DNA of 64,000 bases from an uncultured Aquimarina sp. (GTDB lineage Bacteria; Bacteroidota; Bacteroidia; Flavobacteriales; Flavobacteriaceae). A model generated the notes under the pieces. It saw only the letters and a list, made by a program, of their open reading frames with translations, was not told the origin of the DNA and made no database searches. The stretch lies in contig CANLCT010000005.1 of NCBI GenBank assembly GCA_947489195.1, forward strand, positions 1 through 64,000, read 5' to 3'. How positions within the stretch are numbered: the stretch's first letter is position 1; every line of letters starts with the position of its first letter. This document shows, piece after piece, positions 7,926-17,721 of the stretch. The position numbers and the translations under genes are program-made.

Positions 7926-8088
7926 AAATTGTGTAGTTCATCATTTTGGGGGTAAATGAATGTGAAATAATCCAACGTTTGTTTAACAAAATAATTGCTT
8001 ATTACATGTATTAACGCACATTTTAACTATTGTTGGGAATATAAGTATAATAGAAATGTTATTTACATAATTTGCTTAGTATTTACGT

Positions 8089-9132
8089 TTAGGCATCATC
8101 AAAATCAACTTTAACAGAATCGCTAACAGCATAAGCTTGGCAAGCCAATACTAAACCTTCTTCAACTTCATCATCTGTTAATAAATTATTTACAGGCATA
8201 TTAGCTTTACCTTCTACTACGCGACAAATGCACGAACTACATACCCCTCCTTTACATGAGTAAGGCACATCGATATCAGCTTTAAGTAAATTATCTAGTA
8301 TTGTAATCGATTTATCTGCTTCAATTTGATCAGTTTCATCGTCAAGTACTACATTAATGGTTACATGGCCAGTATCTGATGAATTTGTAGTTTCTGTAGC
8401 TGTAAAAAGTTCAAAATGAATAGAATTTTCACGCACATTATTTTCTGCCAAGACCTCCTTAACAGTAGTAATCATGGCTTTTGGGCCACAAATAAAAAAA
8501 TCATTAAATAAAATATCTTTAAATTTATTTTTGACAGCAAAATTAACAGTGCTTTTATCAATACGTCCAAAAAGAGCACCATCAGCATTTTCGCGGCTGT
8601 AAATAAATTCTAAAAATAATCGATCTGGATATATGGATTGTAATTGTAATAATTCTTTAAAAAAGATAGTTTCAGAAGATGATTTATTCCCGTAAATCAA
8701 TACAAATTTGCTATCACGTTCTTCGGTAAGTACGGTTTTAATCATGGACATGATTGGCGTAATACCACTTCCGGCTGCAAAAGCCATGTAATTTAATTTT
8801 TTATTAGGCTGGGGTTGTAACTTAAACTTACCTTCGGGTAACATTACCTCTATGGAGTCGCCAGCTTTTAAATGCTCATTGGCATAAATAGAAAAAGTAC
8901 CATCGGCAATTTTTTTAACACTCACTTTGATATCCGAGTCATTAGGGCTACTACTTAATGAATAAGCCCTTCGTACCTCTTCGCCATTTACTTTAGCCTT
9001 AAGTGTAATAAATTGACCAGGAATAAACTGAAAATCACTTTTCATTTCAACAGGAACCTCAAAAACTAAAGAAACTGCAGACGAGGTTTCTTGAATTACT
9101 TTTTTGATTGTAAGCGTTACAAATTTTGACAT
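8089..9132 (-). CDS. PaaE-like ferredoxin reductase (FAD/NAD plus C-terminal 2Fe-2S)
   Basis: This 347-residue protein has a flavin-binding barrel with RAYSLSSSP, an NAD domain (AAGSGITPIMSMI) and a C-terminal plant-type ferredoxin. The ferredoxin Cys set is CKGGVCSSCIC plus ACQ near the end. The domain order is that of PaaE, the reductase of the phenylacetyl-CoA epoxidase, and of related ferredoxin reductases. No paaABCD genes are nearby, so the physiological partner is unknown. Stand-alone copies are common in flavobacteria. Confidence 0.85.
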   Translation of the reverse strand: MSKFVTLTIKKVIQETSSAVSLVFEVPVEMKSDFQFIPGQFITLKAKVNGEEVRRAYSLSSSPNDSDIKVSVKKIADGTFSIYANEHLKAGDSIEVMLPEGKFKLQPQPNKKLNYMAFAAGSGITPIMSMIKTVLTEERDSKFVLIYGNKSSSETIFFKELLQLQSIYPDRLFLEFIYSRENADGALFGRIDKSTVNFAVKNKFKDILFNDFFICGPKAMITTVKEVLAENNVRENSIHFELFTATETTNSSDTGHVTINVVLDDETDQIEADKSITILDNLLKADIDVPYSCKGGVCSSCICRVVEGKANMPVNNLLTDDEVEEGLVLACQAYAVSDSVKVDFDDA

Positions 9133-9375
9133 AAGTTATTTTTAATCTCTAATAATACCAATGCAGAGAAAATTTTGTGGTGCAAAAATAGTAAAAGCAA
9201 CAATCTATGCCATTAAACGGACTACAAAATCGAGTACATTTTTTTAAATTTATGATATATTTTGATGTGTTTTTTTAAAAAACTAATGTAATTTTATGTT
9301 TTAAACGTATTTTGCAGCCTCAATTACATACTAAATAATCCCTATTTTAGTTATTTAAGTACTAAATTTTTTAGA

Positions 9376-11946
9376 TTGAAAAAACAACATTCATCTCATT
9401 TTTTACTTGTTGGTTTAGTTATTTTGTTAACCATAAGTTGTTCCAGAAAAAAAGATAAGTTTATTAACCGAAATTGGCATGCCCTAACTACAAAATATAA
9501 CACGTTATATAATGGCGATGTTTCTTTTATTGAAGGCAAAAGTGCTTTAGTAGAATCTTATCAAGATAATTATTGGAAACAATTACCTATTGAGCGTTTA
9601 GAAATTAGAGAAGAAGTTGCTCTGCAAAGCGAGGTTTCAAACCCATCTTTTGATCGTGCTGAAGAAAAAGCAGCTAAAGCGATTCAAAAACACTCAATGA
9701 ATATTAAGGATAGAGAGCGTAATTCGCAAATTGACGAAGCCTTTATGCTTTTAGGAAAATCACGCTATTTTAATCAACGTTTTATACAAGCTTTAGAAGC
9801 CTTTAATTACATTTTATATAAATATCCAACGTGTAATAGTATTAATAATGCGCGAGTTTGGAAAGCGAAAACGCACATTAGATTAGATAATAATGAAGGG
9901 GCTATACGCAGTTTAAAAAGACTATTGTATAAAGAAAAAGTCGAAATGACTGATCAAGAACTAGCCGATGCTTCTGCGATGTTAGCCCAAGCTTATGTAA
10001 ATTTAAAACATAAAGACAGTGCCATTGCCCCAATGAGGGTAGCTGCTAAAAATACGAAGATAAACGAAGAAAAAGGTCGTTATCGCTATATTTTAGGTCA
10101 ATTGTATAATAGAGTACGTGAACGTGATAGCGCAAATTTCGAATTTGATAAAATAATAAAGCTGAATCGAAGAGTTCCTAGAGAGTATCTAATAAATGCT
10201 TTTTTGGCTAAAGCCAGAAATTTAGAAATAGAATCTGATGACCAAGTTGCTTTTTTAGATATTTTAACCAAACTAGAAAAAAATTGGGAAAACCGTCCGT
10301 TTTTAGATAAAATATACTACGAAAAAGCCATATTCTTTTTTGGTGTAGATTCTTTAGATATTGCCGAAGATTACTATAAAAAATCATTAGCAACGGGTAC
10401 CCAAGACAACTATTTACGTTCATTAAATTATGAAACCTTAGGGCGTATGAAGTTTGATAAAGAACTTTATGATGTAGCAGGTAAATATATGGACAGCACC
10501 TTGGTTTTACTTGACGAAAACAGTAAGCGTTACCGGGTAATAAAAAAGAAAAGAGACAATTTAGATGACGTTATTTTGTACGAAGGCATTGTGCGTAACA
10601 ATGATAGTATTTTAAAAATTGCAGCCCTACCTCGCGAAGCACAATTAAGCTATTATAAAAAATATACAGACAGCTTGCGCGAAATTAAAAAAGGAGAGCT
10701 AAAGCGCCAAAAATCGCTCAAAGCACGCTCATTGCAAAATAACCCAACAGTAGCAGCACGTTCAAGGGTAGCAAATTCAACAGAAGAACAACAATTTTAT
10801 TTTTACAATCCAATTACGTTAGCTAACGGAAAATTACAGTTCGAAGATGTGTTTGGAAAAAGAGAATTAATTGATAATTGGAAAATTTCAAGCTTAAATC
10901 AATTTAGTCAAGCAGCAGAAGCTATTGAAAAAATTGATGATGATTACGATATTGAAAAGGACCCTATTTTTAACCCTATTCAGTATGTAGATAAAATTCC
11001 TACCGATAAAAAAATATTAGATAGCTTAGGGCTTTCAATTAACGAGGCTTATTTTAATTTAGGAACCGTATACAAGGAGCAATTAAAGGCTTATGACAAA
11101 GCAGTAGATAAATTTGAAGCTCTTTTAGCTAATAATCCAGAGGAGCGATACATTATGCCATCAAAATACAATTTGTATAAAATTTACCAGGCTAATGGAA
11201 ATACCTTTAGAGAAGAGCAAATGCGTCAAGATATATTAAAAAATCATCCAAAATCTAGGTATGCAGCCATTGTAAAGGATCCTTTCAAAAAAGCAGAAAC
11301 TGATGGGTCTACGCCCGAAGATATTTATACAAAAATTTACAAATTGTATGAAAAACAAGAATATTATACTGTGTTAGATAAGCTGGAAGAACGAATTAAG
11401 CAATATGATGGCGATCCAGTAGTAGCAAAATTTCAATTATTAAAAGCACTAACCTTAGGAAAAATACATGGAGCTTCAAAAATGAGAGAGCTTTTAAATT
11501 ATTTAGCTATTACTTATCCACAAGCCGAAGAGGGGCAAAAAGCACAAGTTTTAATTGAAAATACAGTGCCATATCTTGAAAATTTAACATTTACACAAGA
11601 CACTTCTGGAATAAAAAGATATAAATTAGTATATGATTATCAGAAAGAAGAGAACGAAAATGCCTTGAATTTTAAAACAGAGTTGGATACTCTAATTAAA
11701 AAGCGTAATTTTAATTACTTAAAAACTTCTGTCGATTTTTATTCAAAGGATACAATTTTTATAGTCGTACATGGTCTAAAAGGAAAAAGACAAGTACGTG
11801 CTATGAATAGTATTTTAAGAGATACTGAAGATGGCGAAGTTGAAATTGAACGCGATGGATTATTTGTTACTACAGATAATTATCGAGTGATACAATCGCA
11901 AAAAAAATATAGCGATTATTTAAAAATAAAAGACTCAATATACTAA
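9376..11946 (+). CDS. sprE: SprE/PorW-like TPR lipoprotein of gliding motility and type IX secretion
   Basis: This 856-residue protein has a lipoprotein signal (LLTISC, Cys22), followed by NRNWHALTTKYNTLYNG, a highly conserved opening in SprE/PorW. Many helical repeat units of TPR type follow. SprE in Flavobacterium johnsoniae and PorW in Porphyromonas gingivalis are needed for T9SS secretion and link the outer-membrane parts of the machine. The start is TTG at 9376, the only in-frame start that gives a complete signal peptide. Downstream are bactofilin and the ATP synthase genes; the spacing to bactofilin is only 23 bp, so they share a transcript. Confidence 0.88.
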   Translation: MKKQHSSHFLLVGLVILLTISCSRKKDKFINRNWHALTTKYNTLYNGDVSFIEGKSALVESYQDNYWKQLPIERLEIREEVALQSEVSNPSFDRAEEKAAKAIQKHSMNIKDRERNSQIDEAFMLLGKSRYFNQRFIQALEAFNYILYKYPTCNSINNARVWKAKTHIRLDNNEGAIRSLKRLLYKEKVEMTDQELADASAMLAQAYVNLKHKDSAIAPMRVAAKNTKINEEKGRYRYILGQLYNRVRERDSANFEFDKIIKLNRRVPREYLINAFLAKARNLEIESDDQVAFLDILTKLEKNWENRPFLDKIYYEKAIFFFGVDSLDIAEDYYKKSLATGTQDNYLRSLNYETLGRMKFDKELYDVAGKYMDSTLVLLDENSKRYRVIKKKRDNLDDVILYEGIVRNNDSILKIAALPREAQLSYYKKYTDSLREIKKGELKRQKSLKARSLQNNPTVAARSRVANSTEEQQFYFYNPITLANGKLQFEDVFGKRELIDNWKISSLNQFSQAAEAIEKIDDDYDIEKDPIFNPIQYVDKIPTDKKILDSLGLSINEAYFNLGTVYKEQLKAYDKAVDKFEALLANNPEERYIMPSKYNLYKIYQANGNTFREEQMRQDILKNHPKSRYAAIVKDPFKKAETDGSTPEDIYTKIYKLYEKQEYYTVLDKLEERIKQYDGDPVVAKFQLLKALTLGKIHGASKMRELLNYLAITYPQAEEGQKAQVLIENTVPYLENLTFTQDTSGIKRYKLVYDYQKEENENALNFKTELDTLIKKRNFNYLKTSVDFYSKDTIFIVVHGLKGKRQVRAMNSILRDTEDGEVEIERDGLFVTTDNYRVIQSQKKYSDYLKIKDSIY

Positions 11947-11969
11947 TTAATTGAAATACACCTCAAGTC

Positions 11970-12374
11970 ATGTTTTCAGATAATAAAAAATCAAAAGAGA
12001 CCATAGATTACTCTAAAAATCAAAATAAAATTTCCGAAGGAACAAAAATCATTGGCGATATTATATCAAAAGGAGGTTTTAGAATTGAAGGAAGTATTGA
12101 GGGTAATGTAAAAACGGAAGGCAGAGTAGTAGTTGGTCGTACAGGTAGCATTAATGGAACATTGGAATGTACAAATGCTGATTTTGAAGGTAAATTTTCG
12201 GGTAAACTTAGTATTACAGAAACACTTTCATTAAAAGCAACAGCACACATAGAAGGTGAAGTAATTATTGGAAAACTTTCAGTTGAGCCAGGAGCTACTT
12301 TCAATGCATCATGTGCCATGAAAGGACATGTAAAATCATTGAATAAAAAATCGAATGGCGAAAAGTCCGCTTAA
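11970..12374 (+). CDS. Bactofilin (polymer-forming cytoskeletal protein)
   Basis: The 134 residues include the bactofilin beta-helix core (GTKIIGDIISKGGFRIEGSI, then EGNVKTEGRVVVGRTGSINGT and IEGEVIIGKLSVEPGA) with short polar tails. Bactofilins polymerise without nucleotide and act as scaffolds for envelope or motility functions. The gene lies between sprE and the atp genes. It overlaps the next start by 20 bp (stop at 12374, next ATG at 12355), which indicates translational coupling. Confidence 0.9.
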   Translation: MFSDNKKSKETIDYSKNQNKISEGTKIIGDIISKGGFRIEGSIEGNVKTEGRVVVGRTGSINGTLECTNADFEGKFSGKLSITETLSLKATAHIEGEVIIGKLSVEPGATFNASCAMKGHVKSLNKKSNGEKSA

Positions 12375-12564
12375 AAATTTTGCAGTATTTACAGGTATTG
12401 GTCTGCAAATGGGAGTGCTTATTTATGGAGGCTCACAGCTAGGCATATGGCTCGATACCAAAAATAATTTTTCAGAACCATTTTATGAAACTTGGATTAC
12501 CCTTGCAGCAGTATTTGTAGCTGTTGTTGGTGTAATTATTCAAGTAATCAAATTTTCTAAGTAG
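12355..12564 (+). CDS. atpZ: AtpZ/AtpI-like small membrane protein
   Basis: The 69 residues form two membrane helices separated by GIWLDTKNNFSEPFYETWI, the pattern of the AtpZ/AtpI (F0F1-ATPase subunit putative) family encoded at the head of atp operons. These proteins help assemble the c-ring or carry Mg/Ca in some bacteria; their role is not settled. It overlaps the bactofilin gene and lies 6 bp before the next membrane gene. Confidence 0.8.
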   Translation: MAKSPLKNFAVFTGIGLQMGVLIYGGSQLGIWLDTKNNFSEPFYETWITLAAVFVAVVGVIIQVIKFSK

Positions 12565-12570
12565 TTTTTT

Positions 12571-12969
12571 GTGTTAAAACAAGTTGTCCATTTTGTTGTG
12601 CTTGCACTAGTATTATTTGCTCTACATAATTTTGTATTGCTGCCTTTTTTAGCTATTCCAGATACTGTTCCCGTATTATTACAGCATTTACTTTTAGGAG
12701 GTTTTTCAATAATCATTTTTTTAGTAACTCAGTTTGTAGCCAAGCATTTCTTTTCAGTTGTTGGTTTTGCAGTACTAGGGTTTTTATTATTAAAAATGAT
12801 TTTTTTAGCAATTTTTATTAATGCCTACAGTGTCGAAATTAAGTCGGATCCTAAAATAAAATATGTACTACTAGCTTTTTACCTTGTTTACTTGGTGTTT
12901 CTTTTAGTCAAAATTATTCCTGTAATAAATAATAGTCCTGTTAATGACACTTCATCAGATATAGAGTAA
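12571..12969 (+). CDS. Four-helix membrane protein at the head of the atp operon (AtpI-like)
   Basis: The 132 residues contain four hydrophobic segments with little else. The position between atpZ and atpB and the size match the poorly conserved AtpI protein of other ATP synthase operons. I cannot confirm this by motif, so the assignment rests on context. The start is GTG at 12571. Confidence 0.6.
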   Translation: MLKQVVHFVVLALVLFALHNFVLLPFLAIPDTVPVLLQHLLLGGFSIIIFLVTQFVAKHFFSVVGFAVLGFLLLKMIFLAIFINAYSVEIKSDPKIKYVLLAFYLVYLVFLLVKIIPVINNSPVNDTSSDIE

Positions 12970-13289
12970 AGAGTACTTTATGAAATAAAACAATTTTTTT
13001 GAAGATTGTTTAAACTATAACTCTACACAAAACACTAATTAGTTAAGCTTTTTTATAAATGCTTTAATGAGTGTATTTTATTTATAAAATTAAAATAAGA
13101 TTGATTTGTAAACAAAAACAGTCTTATTAGTGAATATGCAGGCATTAGTATTTTTTTAAGGCAAGATTCTTATAAAAAAGACTAAAATTTAAGTTATTCG
13201 AAAAAAAACGCATTCTTAGTGTGAATTATCAATTAAAAATGTAATTTTGCAGCCAAATTTAGAGCTCATATTGTATTAGCATTAAGTAT
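12970..13289. other. Leader region of atpB with promoter-like box
   Basis: This 320-bp AT-rich gap has no gene. TAATTTTG at 13242-13249 fits TAnnTTTG and is followed by CAGCC, a very common initiation context in this phylum. It gives a leader of about 35 nt before atpB. No clear -33 TTG at the right distance is visible. A weak stem (AAACAAT...ATTGTTT) lies near 12987-13010. Confidence 0.5.
13242..13249 (+). promoter_or_regulatory. Bacteroidetes -7 box for atpB
   Basis: TAATTTTG matches the TAnnTTTG consensus and lies 41 bp before the atpB start. The -33 element is not evident, so the call rests on the -7 box alone. Confidence 0.5.
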
Positions 13290-14510
13290 ATGATTGCACA
13301 ACAACTTAAGAAGTGTTTATTCGCACTTGTTTTTTCTTTAGTAAGTACAGTAATGTTTTCAAATGTTGAAAACACTACTCTACCCGCTCAGCATAATGAT
13401 GGACATGGACATCATGCTACAACAGAGTCACATAGTTCTGGCGAAGGTTTAATTGATACCAAATCAAAAATTGATGCTTACAAAAAGCATCACTTGGCAG
13501 ATTCTCATGATTTTTCGTTGTTTTCATACACTGATAGTCATGGTAAGCGTAAACATGTTGGTTTTTCATTACCAGTAATTGTTTGGTCGAGTAAAGGTTT
13601 AGTAACTTTCATGTCATCTGAATTTCATCATAACGATGATGGTCATGTTTTAGTAAATAAAAAAGGCGCAAAATTTGCAAAAATTCATAGTAAAATATAT
13701 GAGTTAGACGCAAATGCAAGTGCTGTGCAGTTCGATGATAAGCATCATGCTACCAATGCACATAAAGTATGGGATTTTTCAATTACTAAAAGTGTGTTAG
13801 GAATGTTAATAGCAAGTTTATTAATGCTTCTAGGTTTTAGCAGTTTGGCAAAAGGCTACAAAAAAGGGCCAATTCCAACAGGTTTTTCAAGAGTATTAGA
13901 GCCTTTAGTAATATATGTACGTGATGAAATTGCACGCCCGAATATTGGAGAGAAGAAGTACAGAAAATACATGGGATTCCTTTTAACAGTATTCTTTTTT
14001 ATCTGGATATTAAATTTATTAGGATTAACACCACTTGGGTTTAATGTAACAGGAAATATTGCAGTAACAGTTTGTTTAGCAATTTTCACCTTTTTGATTA
14101 CAACATTTACAGCAAATAAAGATTATTGGAAACATATTTTTTGGATGCCAGGAGTACCTGTGCCAATGAAAATAGTATTAATGCCTATTGAGATTTTAGG
14201 AATGTTTACAAAGCCTTTCTCATTATTAATACGTTTGTTTGCAAATATTACTGCAGGTCACGCCGTAGTAATGGGGTTAATCGCAGTAGCATATACAGCT
14301 AGAGAAACACTTGGTGTTGCAGGTGGTTTCGGCGTATCAACTTTATTAACACTATTTATTTCATTAATTGAATTGTTAGTAGCGTTTTTACAGGCATTTA
14401 TTTTTACTATGTTATCATCACTGTTTATTGGTATGGCAGTAGAGGAGCATGATCACGATCATGCACATGATGCAGATGGTCATGGAGAAAAAGATAATGC
14501 TATTGTTTAA
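13290..14510 (+). CDS. atpB: ATP synthase F0 subunit a
   Basis: The 406 residues are much longer than the roughly 270 of E. coli. The core membrane part contains LLIRLFANITAGH with the essential Arg at 315, which works with the c-ring Glu in proton transfer. The extra N-terminal part (1-165) has a signal-peptide-like segment and a His-rich stretch (HNDGHGHHATTESHSSGEG). The C-terminus is also His/Asp-rich (EEHDHDHAHDADGHGEKD). Long N-terminal extensions of subunit a are known in Bacteroidetes. Confidence 0.95.
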   Translation: MIAQQLKKCLFALVFSLVSTVMFSNVENTTLPAQHNDGHGHHATTESHSSGEGLIDTKSKIDAYKKHHLADSHDFSLFSYTDSHGKRKHVGFSLPVIVWSSKGLVTFMSSEFHHNDDGHVLVNKKGAKFAKIHSKIYELDANASAVQFDDKHHATNAHKVWDFSITKSVLGMLIASLLMLLGFSSLAKGYKKGPIPTGFSRVLEPLVIYVRDEIARPNIGEKKYRKYMGFLLTVFFFIWILNLLGLTPLGFNVTGNIAVTVCLAIFTFLITTFTANKDYWKHIFWMPGVPVPMKIVLMPIEILGMFTKPFSLLIRLFANITAGHAVVMGLIAVAYTARETLGVAGGFGVSTLLTLFISLIELLVAFLQAFIFTMLSSLFIGMAVEEHDHDHAHDADGHGEKDNAIV

Positions 14511-14547
14511 AAGAGAATTTGTTTAATTATTTATAAATTATTTTAGT

Positions 14548-14742
14548 ATGACTATTCCAAATTTAGTAGGAGCAGGATTAATCGTAATCGGAGGTGGATT
14601 AGGATTAGGTAAAATCGGTGGTTCAGCAATGGAAGCTATCGCACGCCAACCTGAAGCAGCTGGTAAAATCCAAACTGCAATGATTATTATTGGAGCACTT
14701 TTAGAAGGTCTTGCATTCGGTGCATTAATCTTAGGAGCGTAA
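14548..14742 (+). CDS. atpE: ATP synthase F0 subunit c
   Basis: This 64-residue two-helix hairpin has the loop ARQPEA and the ion-binding Glu in GALLEGLAFGAL of helix 2. Helix 1 is Gly-rich (VIGGGLGLGKIGG), used for helix packing in the ring. No Gln of the Na+ type is seen in helix 1, so proton coupling is likely. An intergenic hairpin follows, which could protect the message and raise the output of c. Confidence 0.95.
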   Translation: MTIPNLVGAGLIVIGGGLGLGKIGGSAMEAIARQPEAAGKIQTAMIIIGALLEGLAFGALILGA

Positions 14743-14759
14743 CCCAAAAGAACAAACAA

Positions 14760-14792
14760 TTTTCCTGTAACGGTTGGTTACAGGAAAATGTT
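14760..14792 (+). terminator. Hairpin between atpE and atpF
   Basis: A perfect 12-bp stem (TTTTCCTGTAAC with GTTACAGGAAAA), loop GGTTG, followed by TGTTTT. It lies inside the operon, so a partial terminator or an mRNA stabiliser for the highly needed atpE is more likely than full termination. Confidence 0.65.
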
Positions 14793-14834
14793 TTAAAGTA
14801 ATTGAACAAAATTATAAGTTTTATTTTTTAGAAT

Positions 14835-15332
14835 ATGAATTTATTAAATGACTTTTCACCAGGCTTGTTTGTAATGCAAGCGGTAATCTTATTAATATTA
14901 ATTTTATTAATGAGAAAATTTGCATGGAAACCAATTTTAGATAGTCTTAACGATCGCGAAGATGGTATTCAGAACGCATTAGATGCTGCTGAAAATGCTA
15001 AAAAAGAATTACAAGATTTACAAGCGGATAACGAGCGAATTTTAAATGAAGCACGTGCAGAGCGTGACGGAATGCTTAAAGAAGCACGTGAGTTAAAGGC
15101 ATCTATGATTGCATCGGCAAAAGAAGAAGCTCAAGCTGAAGCTGATAAAGTAATCAAACAAGCACAAGAAGCTATTAAAGCAGAAAAGAAAGCTGCCGTA
15201 GCAGATTTAAAGAATCAAGTAGCAGGTATATCGGTAGAAATTGCTGAAAAAGTAGTTAAAAACGAGTTAGCTGATAAAAATAAGCAATTAGAATTGGTGT
15301 CATCTTTACTTAAAGAAGTAACCTTAAACTAA
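14835..15332 (+). CDS. atpF: ATP synthase F0 subunit b
   Basis: The 165 residues start with one membrane helix (FVMQAVILLILILLM) and continue as a long charged coiled coil rich in Ala, Glu and Lys. This is the peripheral stalk that holds F1 against F0. It lies in the order atpB-E-F-H-A-G, and atpH starts 7 bp after its stop. Confidence 0.93.
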   Translation: MNLLNDFSPGLFVMQAVILLILILLMRKFAWKPILDSLNDREDGIQNALDAAENAKKELQDLQADNERILNEARAERDGMLKEARELKASMIASAKEEAQAEADKVIKQAQEAIKAEKKAAVADLKNQVAGISVEIAEKVVKNELADKNKQLELVSSLLKEVTLN

Positions 15333-15339
15333 TTTTAAC

Positions 15340-15888
15340 ATGAGTAGAGCAGCCGTACGATACGCAAAAGCGATTTTAGATTTAGCAAAACAACAAAATG
15401 TTGCTGATGTAGTTTTTACTGAAATGAACACTGTAAAAGAAACTGTAGCTGCAAGTAAGGACTTGAAGGACATGTTGCAAAGTCCGTTAGTAAAAGCGGA
15501 AGAAAAAAAGGCAGCATTAAAAGCTATATTTGCTAAAGCAGGAACTATTACTCATAGTTTATTTGATGTTTTAGTTGATAATAAGCGTGTTCAAAAATTA
15601 CCAGATGTAGCACTTAGTTTTATTGCTTTATATGAGCAAGATAAAGGATCACAAGTTGCAGTAGTAACTACAGCTGTAGCCTTAACCGAAGCTTTAGAAA
15701 AAGAAATTTTGGCTAAAGTGAAAGAATTAACAGGCAAAGATGTTGCATTAAAAAGTATTGTAGACGAAAAGATTATTGGTGGTTTTGTGTTACGTATTGG
15801 TGATTTAGAGTATAATGCAAGTATTGCTGGTCAATTGGCTGGTTTAAAGAGGTCATTTAATGATACCTCTTATGTGAGTAAAATGTAA
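15340..15888 (+). CDS. atpH: ATP synthase F1 subunit delta
   Basis: The 182 residues show RAAVRYAKAILDLA at the start and the family signature near the end (EKIIGGFVLRIGDLEYNASI then AGQLAGLK). It joins the b stalk to the top of F1. The downstream gap to atpA holds two hairpins. Confidence 0.93.
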   Translation: MSRAAVRYAKAILDLAKQQNVADVVFTEMNTVKETVAASKDLKDMLQSPLVKAEEKKAALKAIFAKAGTITHSLFDVLVDNKRVQKLPDVALSFIALYEQDKGSQVAVVTTAVALTEALEKEILAKVKELTGKDVALKSIVDEKIIGGFVLRIGDLEYNASIAGQLAGLKRSFNDTSYVSKM

Positions 15889-15902
15889 TTATTAAATGAT
15901 TC

Positions 15903-15922
15903 ATTCTCGCAAAGGCGAGAAT
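15903..15922. repeat. Short palindromic repeat in the atpH-atpA gap
   Basis: ATTCTCGC-AAAG-GCGAGAAT is a perfect 8-bp stem. The same TTCTCGCAAAGGCGAGAA palindrome is, from general knowledge, a frequent extragenic repeat in flavobacteria; only one copy is seen in this window. Confidence 0.6.
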
Positions 15923-15977
15923 CTCAATAAATAGGATTAATTTTTTTCCTTGAAAAAGGGGGATTAATAATAAAAAG

Positions 15978-15997
15978 ATTTCCACCTTAGTGGAAAT
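15978..15997. repeat. Second hairpin in the atpH-atpA gap
   Basis: ATTTCCAC (15978-15985) pairs with GTGGAAAT (15990-15997), loop CTTA. It lies 22 bp before the atpA start, close enough to affect initiation or mRNA processing. Confidence 0.5.
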
Positions 15998-16019
15998 GAA
16001 AGTTTAAAACAAATTAGTA

Positions 16020-17597
16020 ATGGCTGAAGTAAATCCTGCTGAAGTATCAGCAATTTTAAAGCAACAATTATCAAGCTTCGAAGCTACGGCTTCACTTAAT
16101 GAAGTAGGTACCGTATTACAAGTGGGTGATGGTATTGCTCGTGTATACGGTTTGTCTAACGCGCAATACGGTGAATTAGTTGCTTTTGATAGTGGACTAG
16201 AAGGAATCGTATTAAACCTTGAGGTAGACAACGTTGGGGTGGTATTATTAGGACCTTCTACAGGAGTGAAAGAAGGTGATACGGTTAAAAGAACAGAGCG
16301 AATTGCATCGATTAATGTTGGAGAAGGAATCGTTGGACGTGTAGTTGATACCTTAGGAAATCCAATTGATGGTAAAGGACCAATCGAAGGAGAAACTTTT
16401 GAAATGCCTTTAGAGCGTAAAGCGCCAGGAGTAGTTTTTCGTCAGCCGGTAACAGAACCATTACAAACAGGAATTAAATCAATTGACGCCATGGTACCAG
16501 TAGGTCGTGGACAACGTGAATTGGTTATTGGTGACCGTCAAACTGGTAAAACAACAGTTTGTATTGATACCATTCTGAATCAAAAAGAATTTTACGATGC
16601 AGGTGAGCCTGTGTATTGTATATATGTGGCTATTGGACAAAAAGCATCTACAGTAGCCAACATTGCAAAAGTATTAGAAGACAAAGGAGCTTTAGCGTAT
16701 ACAACAATTGTTGCAGCTAATGCATCTGACCCTGCTCCAATGCAGGTATATGCTCCATTTGCTGGTGCAGCAATTGGTGAATATTTTCGTGATACTGGTA
16801 GACCTGCTTTAATTGTATTTGATGATTTATCAAAACAAGCAGTAGCTTACCGTGAGGTATCTTTATTATTACGTCGTCCACCAGGGCGTGAGGCATATCC
16901 AGGTGATGTTTTTTACTTACACTCTCGTTTATTAGAGCGTTCTGCTAAGGTAATTAATGATGATGCTATTGCAGCAAATATGAATGATTTACCAGATTCA
17001 TTAAAAGGAAAAGTAAAAGGTGGAGGATCACTTACTGCTTTGCCAATTATTGAAACTCAAGCAGGTGACGTATCGGCATATATCCCAACAAACGTAATTT
17101 CGATTACCGACGGGCAAATTTTCTTAACTTCAGATTTATTTAATTCAGGAGTTCGTCCAGCAATTAACGTAGGTATTTCGGTATCTCGTGTTGGTGGATC
17201 GGCACAAATTAAATCAATGAAAAAAGTAGCGGGTACATTAAAGCTTGATCAAGCTCAGTTCCGCGAATTAGAAGCTTTTGCTAAATTTGGTTCGGACCTT
17301 GATGCAGCTACATTAAATGTAATTGAAAAAGGAAAGCGTAACGTTGAAATTTTGAAACAAGCGCAAAATGATCCTTATACTGTCGAAGATCAAATTGCAA
17401 TTGTTTATGCAGGTTCTAAAAACTTATTAAAAGATGTTCCTGTTGAAAAAGTAAAAGAATTCGAACAAGATTATATCGAATACTTAAACGCTAAGCACAG
17501 AGATTCATTAGATACTTTGAAAAAAGGGAAATTAACTGATGAGGTGATTGATGTATTAGTAGAATCAGCTAAAGAGATTTCGAAGAAGTTTCAATAG
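16020..17597 (+). CDS. atpA: ATP synthase F1 subunit alpha
   Basis: This 525-residue protein has the P-loop GDRQTGKTT from residue 171 and the family signature near [14 protein letters not shown]. It forms the non-catalytic nucleotide sites of the hexamer. The partner beta subunit gene (atpD) is not in this window. The start ATG at 16020 gives the normal N-terminus [17 protein letters not shown]. Confidence 0.97.
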   Translation: MAEVNPAEVSAILKQQLSSFEATASLNEVGTVLQVGDGIARVYGLSNAQYGELVAFDSGLEGIVLNLEVDNVGVVLLGPSTGVKEGDTVKRTERIASINVGEGIVGRVVDTLGNPIDGKGPIEGETFEMPLERKAPGVVFRQPVTEPLQTGIKSIDAMVPVGRGQRELVIGDRQTGKTTVCIDTILNQKEFYDAGEPVYCIYVAIGQKASTVANIAKVLEDKGALAYTTIVAANASDPAPMQVYAPFAGAAIGEYFRDTGRPALIVFDDLSKQAVAYREVSLLLRRPPGREAYPGDVFYLHSRLLERSAKVINDDAIAANMNDLPDSLKGKVKGGGSLTALPIIETQAGDVSAYIPTNVISITDGQIFLTSDLFNSGVRPAINVGISVSRVGGSAQIKSMKKVAGTLKLDQAQFRELEAFAKFGSDLDAATLNVIEKGKRNVEILKQAQNDPYTVEDQIAIVYAGSKNLLKDVPVEKVKEFEQDYIEYLNAKHRDSLDTLKKGKLTDEVIDVLVESAKEISKKFQ

Positions 17598-17608
17598 GTA
17601 TTAAGTAC

Positions 17609-17650
17609 AAAGTATTAAGTATAAAGTAATTTTATACTTAATACTTTTTA
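17609..17650 (+). terminator. Very stable hairpin between atpA and atpG
   Basis: A perfect 17-bp stem (17609-17625 with 17631-17647), loop GTAAT, followed by TTA. The left arm is preceded by a direct partial repeat (GTATTAAGTACAAAGTATTAAG). A second small stem AGTAATC...GATTACT lies at about 17679-17700. It could act as a partial terminator or an extragenic palindrome. Confidence 0.6.
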
Positions 17651-17721
17651 TTATAGTGTCAAAAAATTATGAAGATAAGTAATCTTAATACTGATTACTT
17701 GATACTCATTACTACAAAAAA

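Noticed and set aside
8089..9132. PaaE-like reductase as part of a phenylacetate degradation operon
   Set aside because: No paaABCD or ring-opening genes are nearby; only the single reductase is present.
12020..12319. Minus-strand ORF across bactofilin
   Set aside because: Shadow frame of a clear bactofilin gene; its composition reflects the other strand's codon use.
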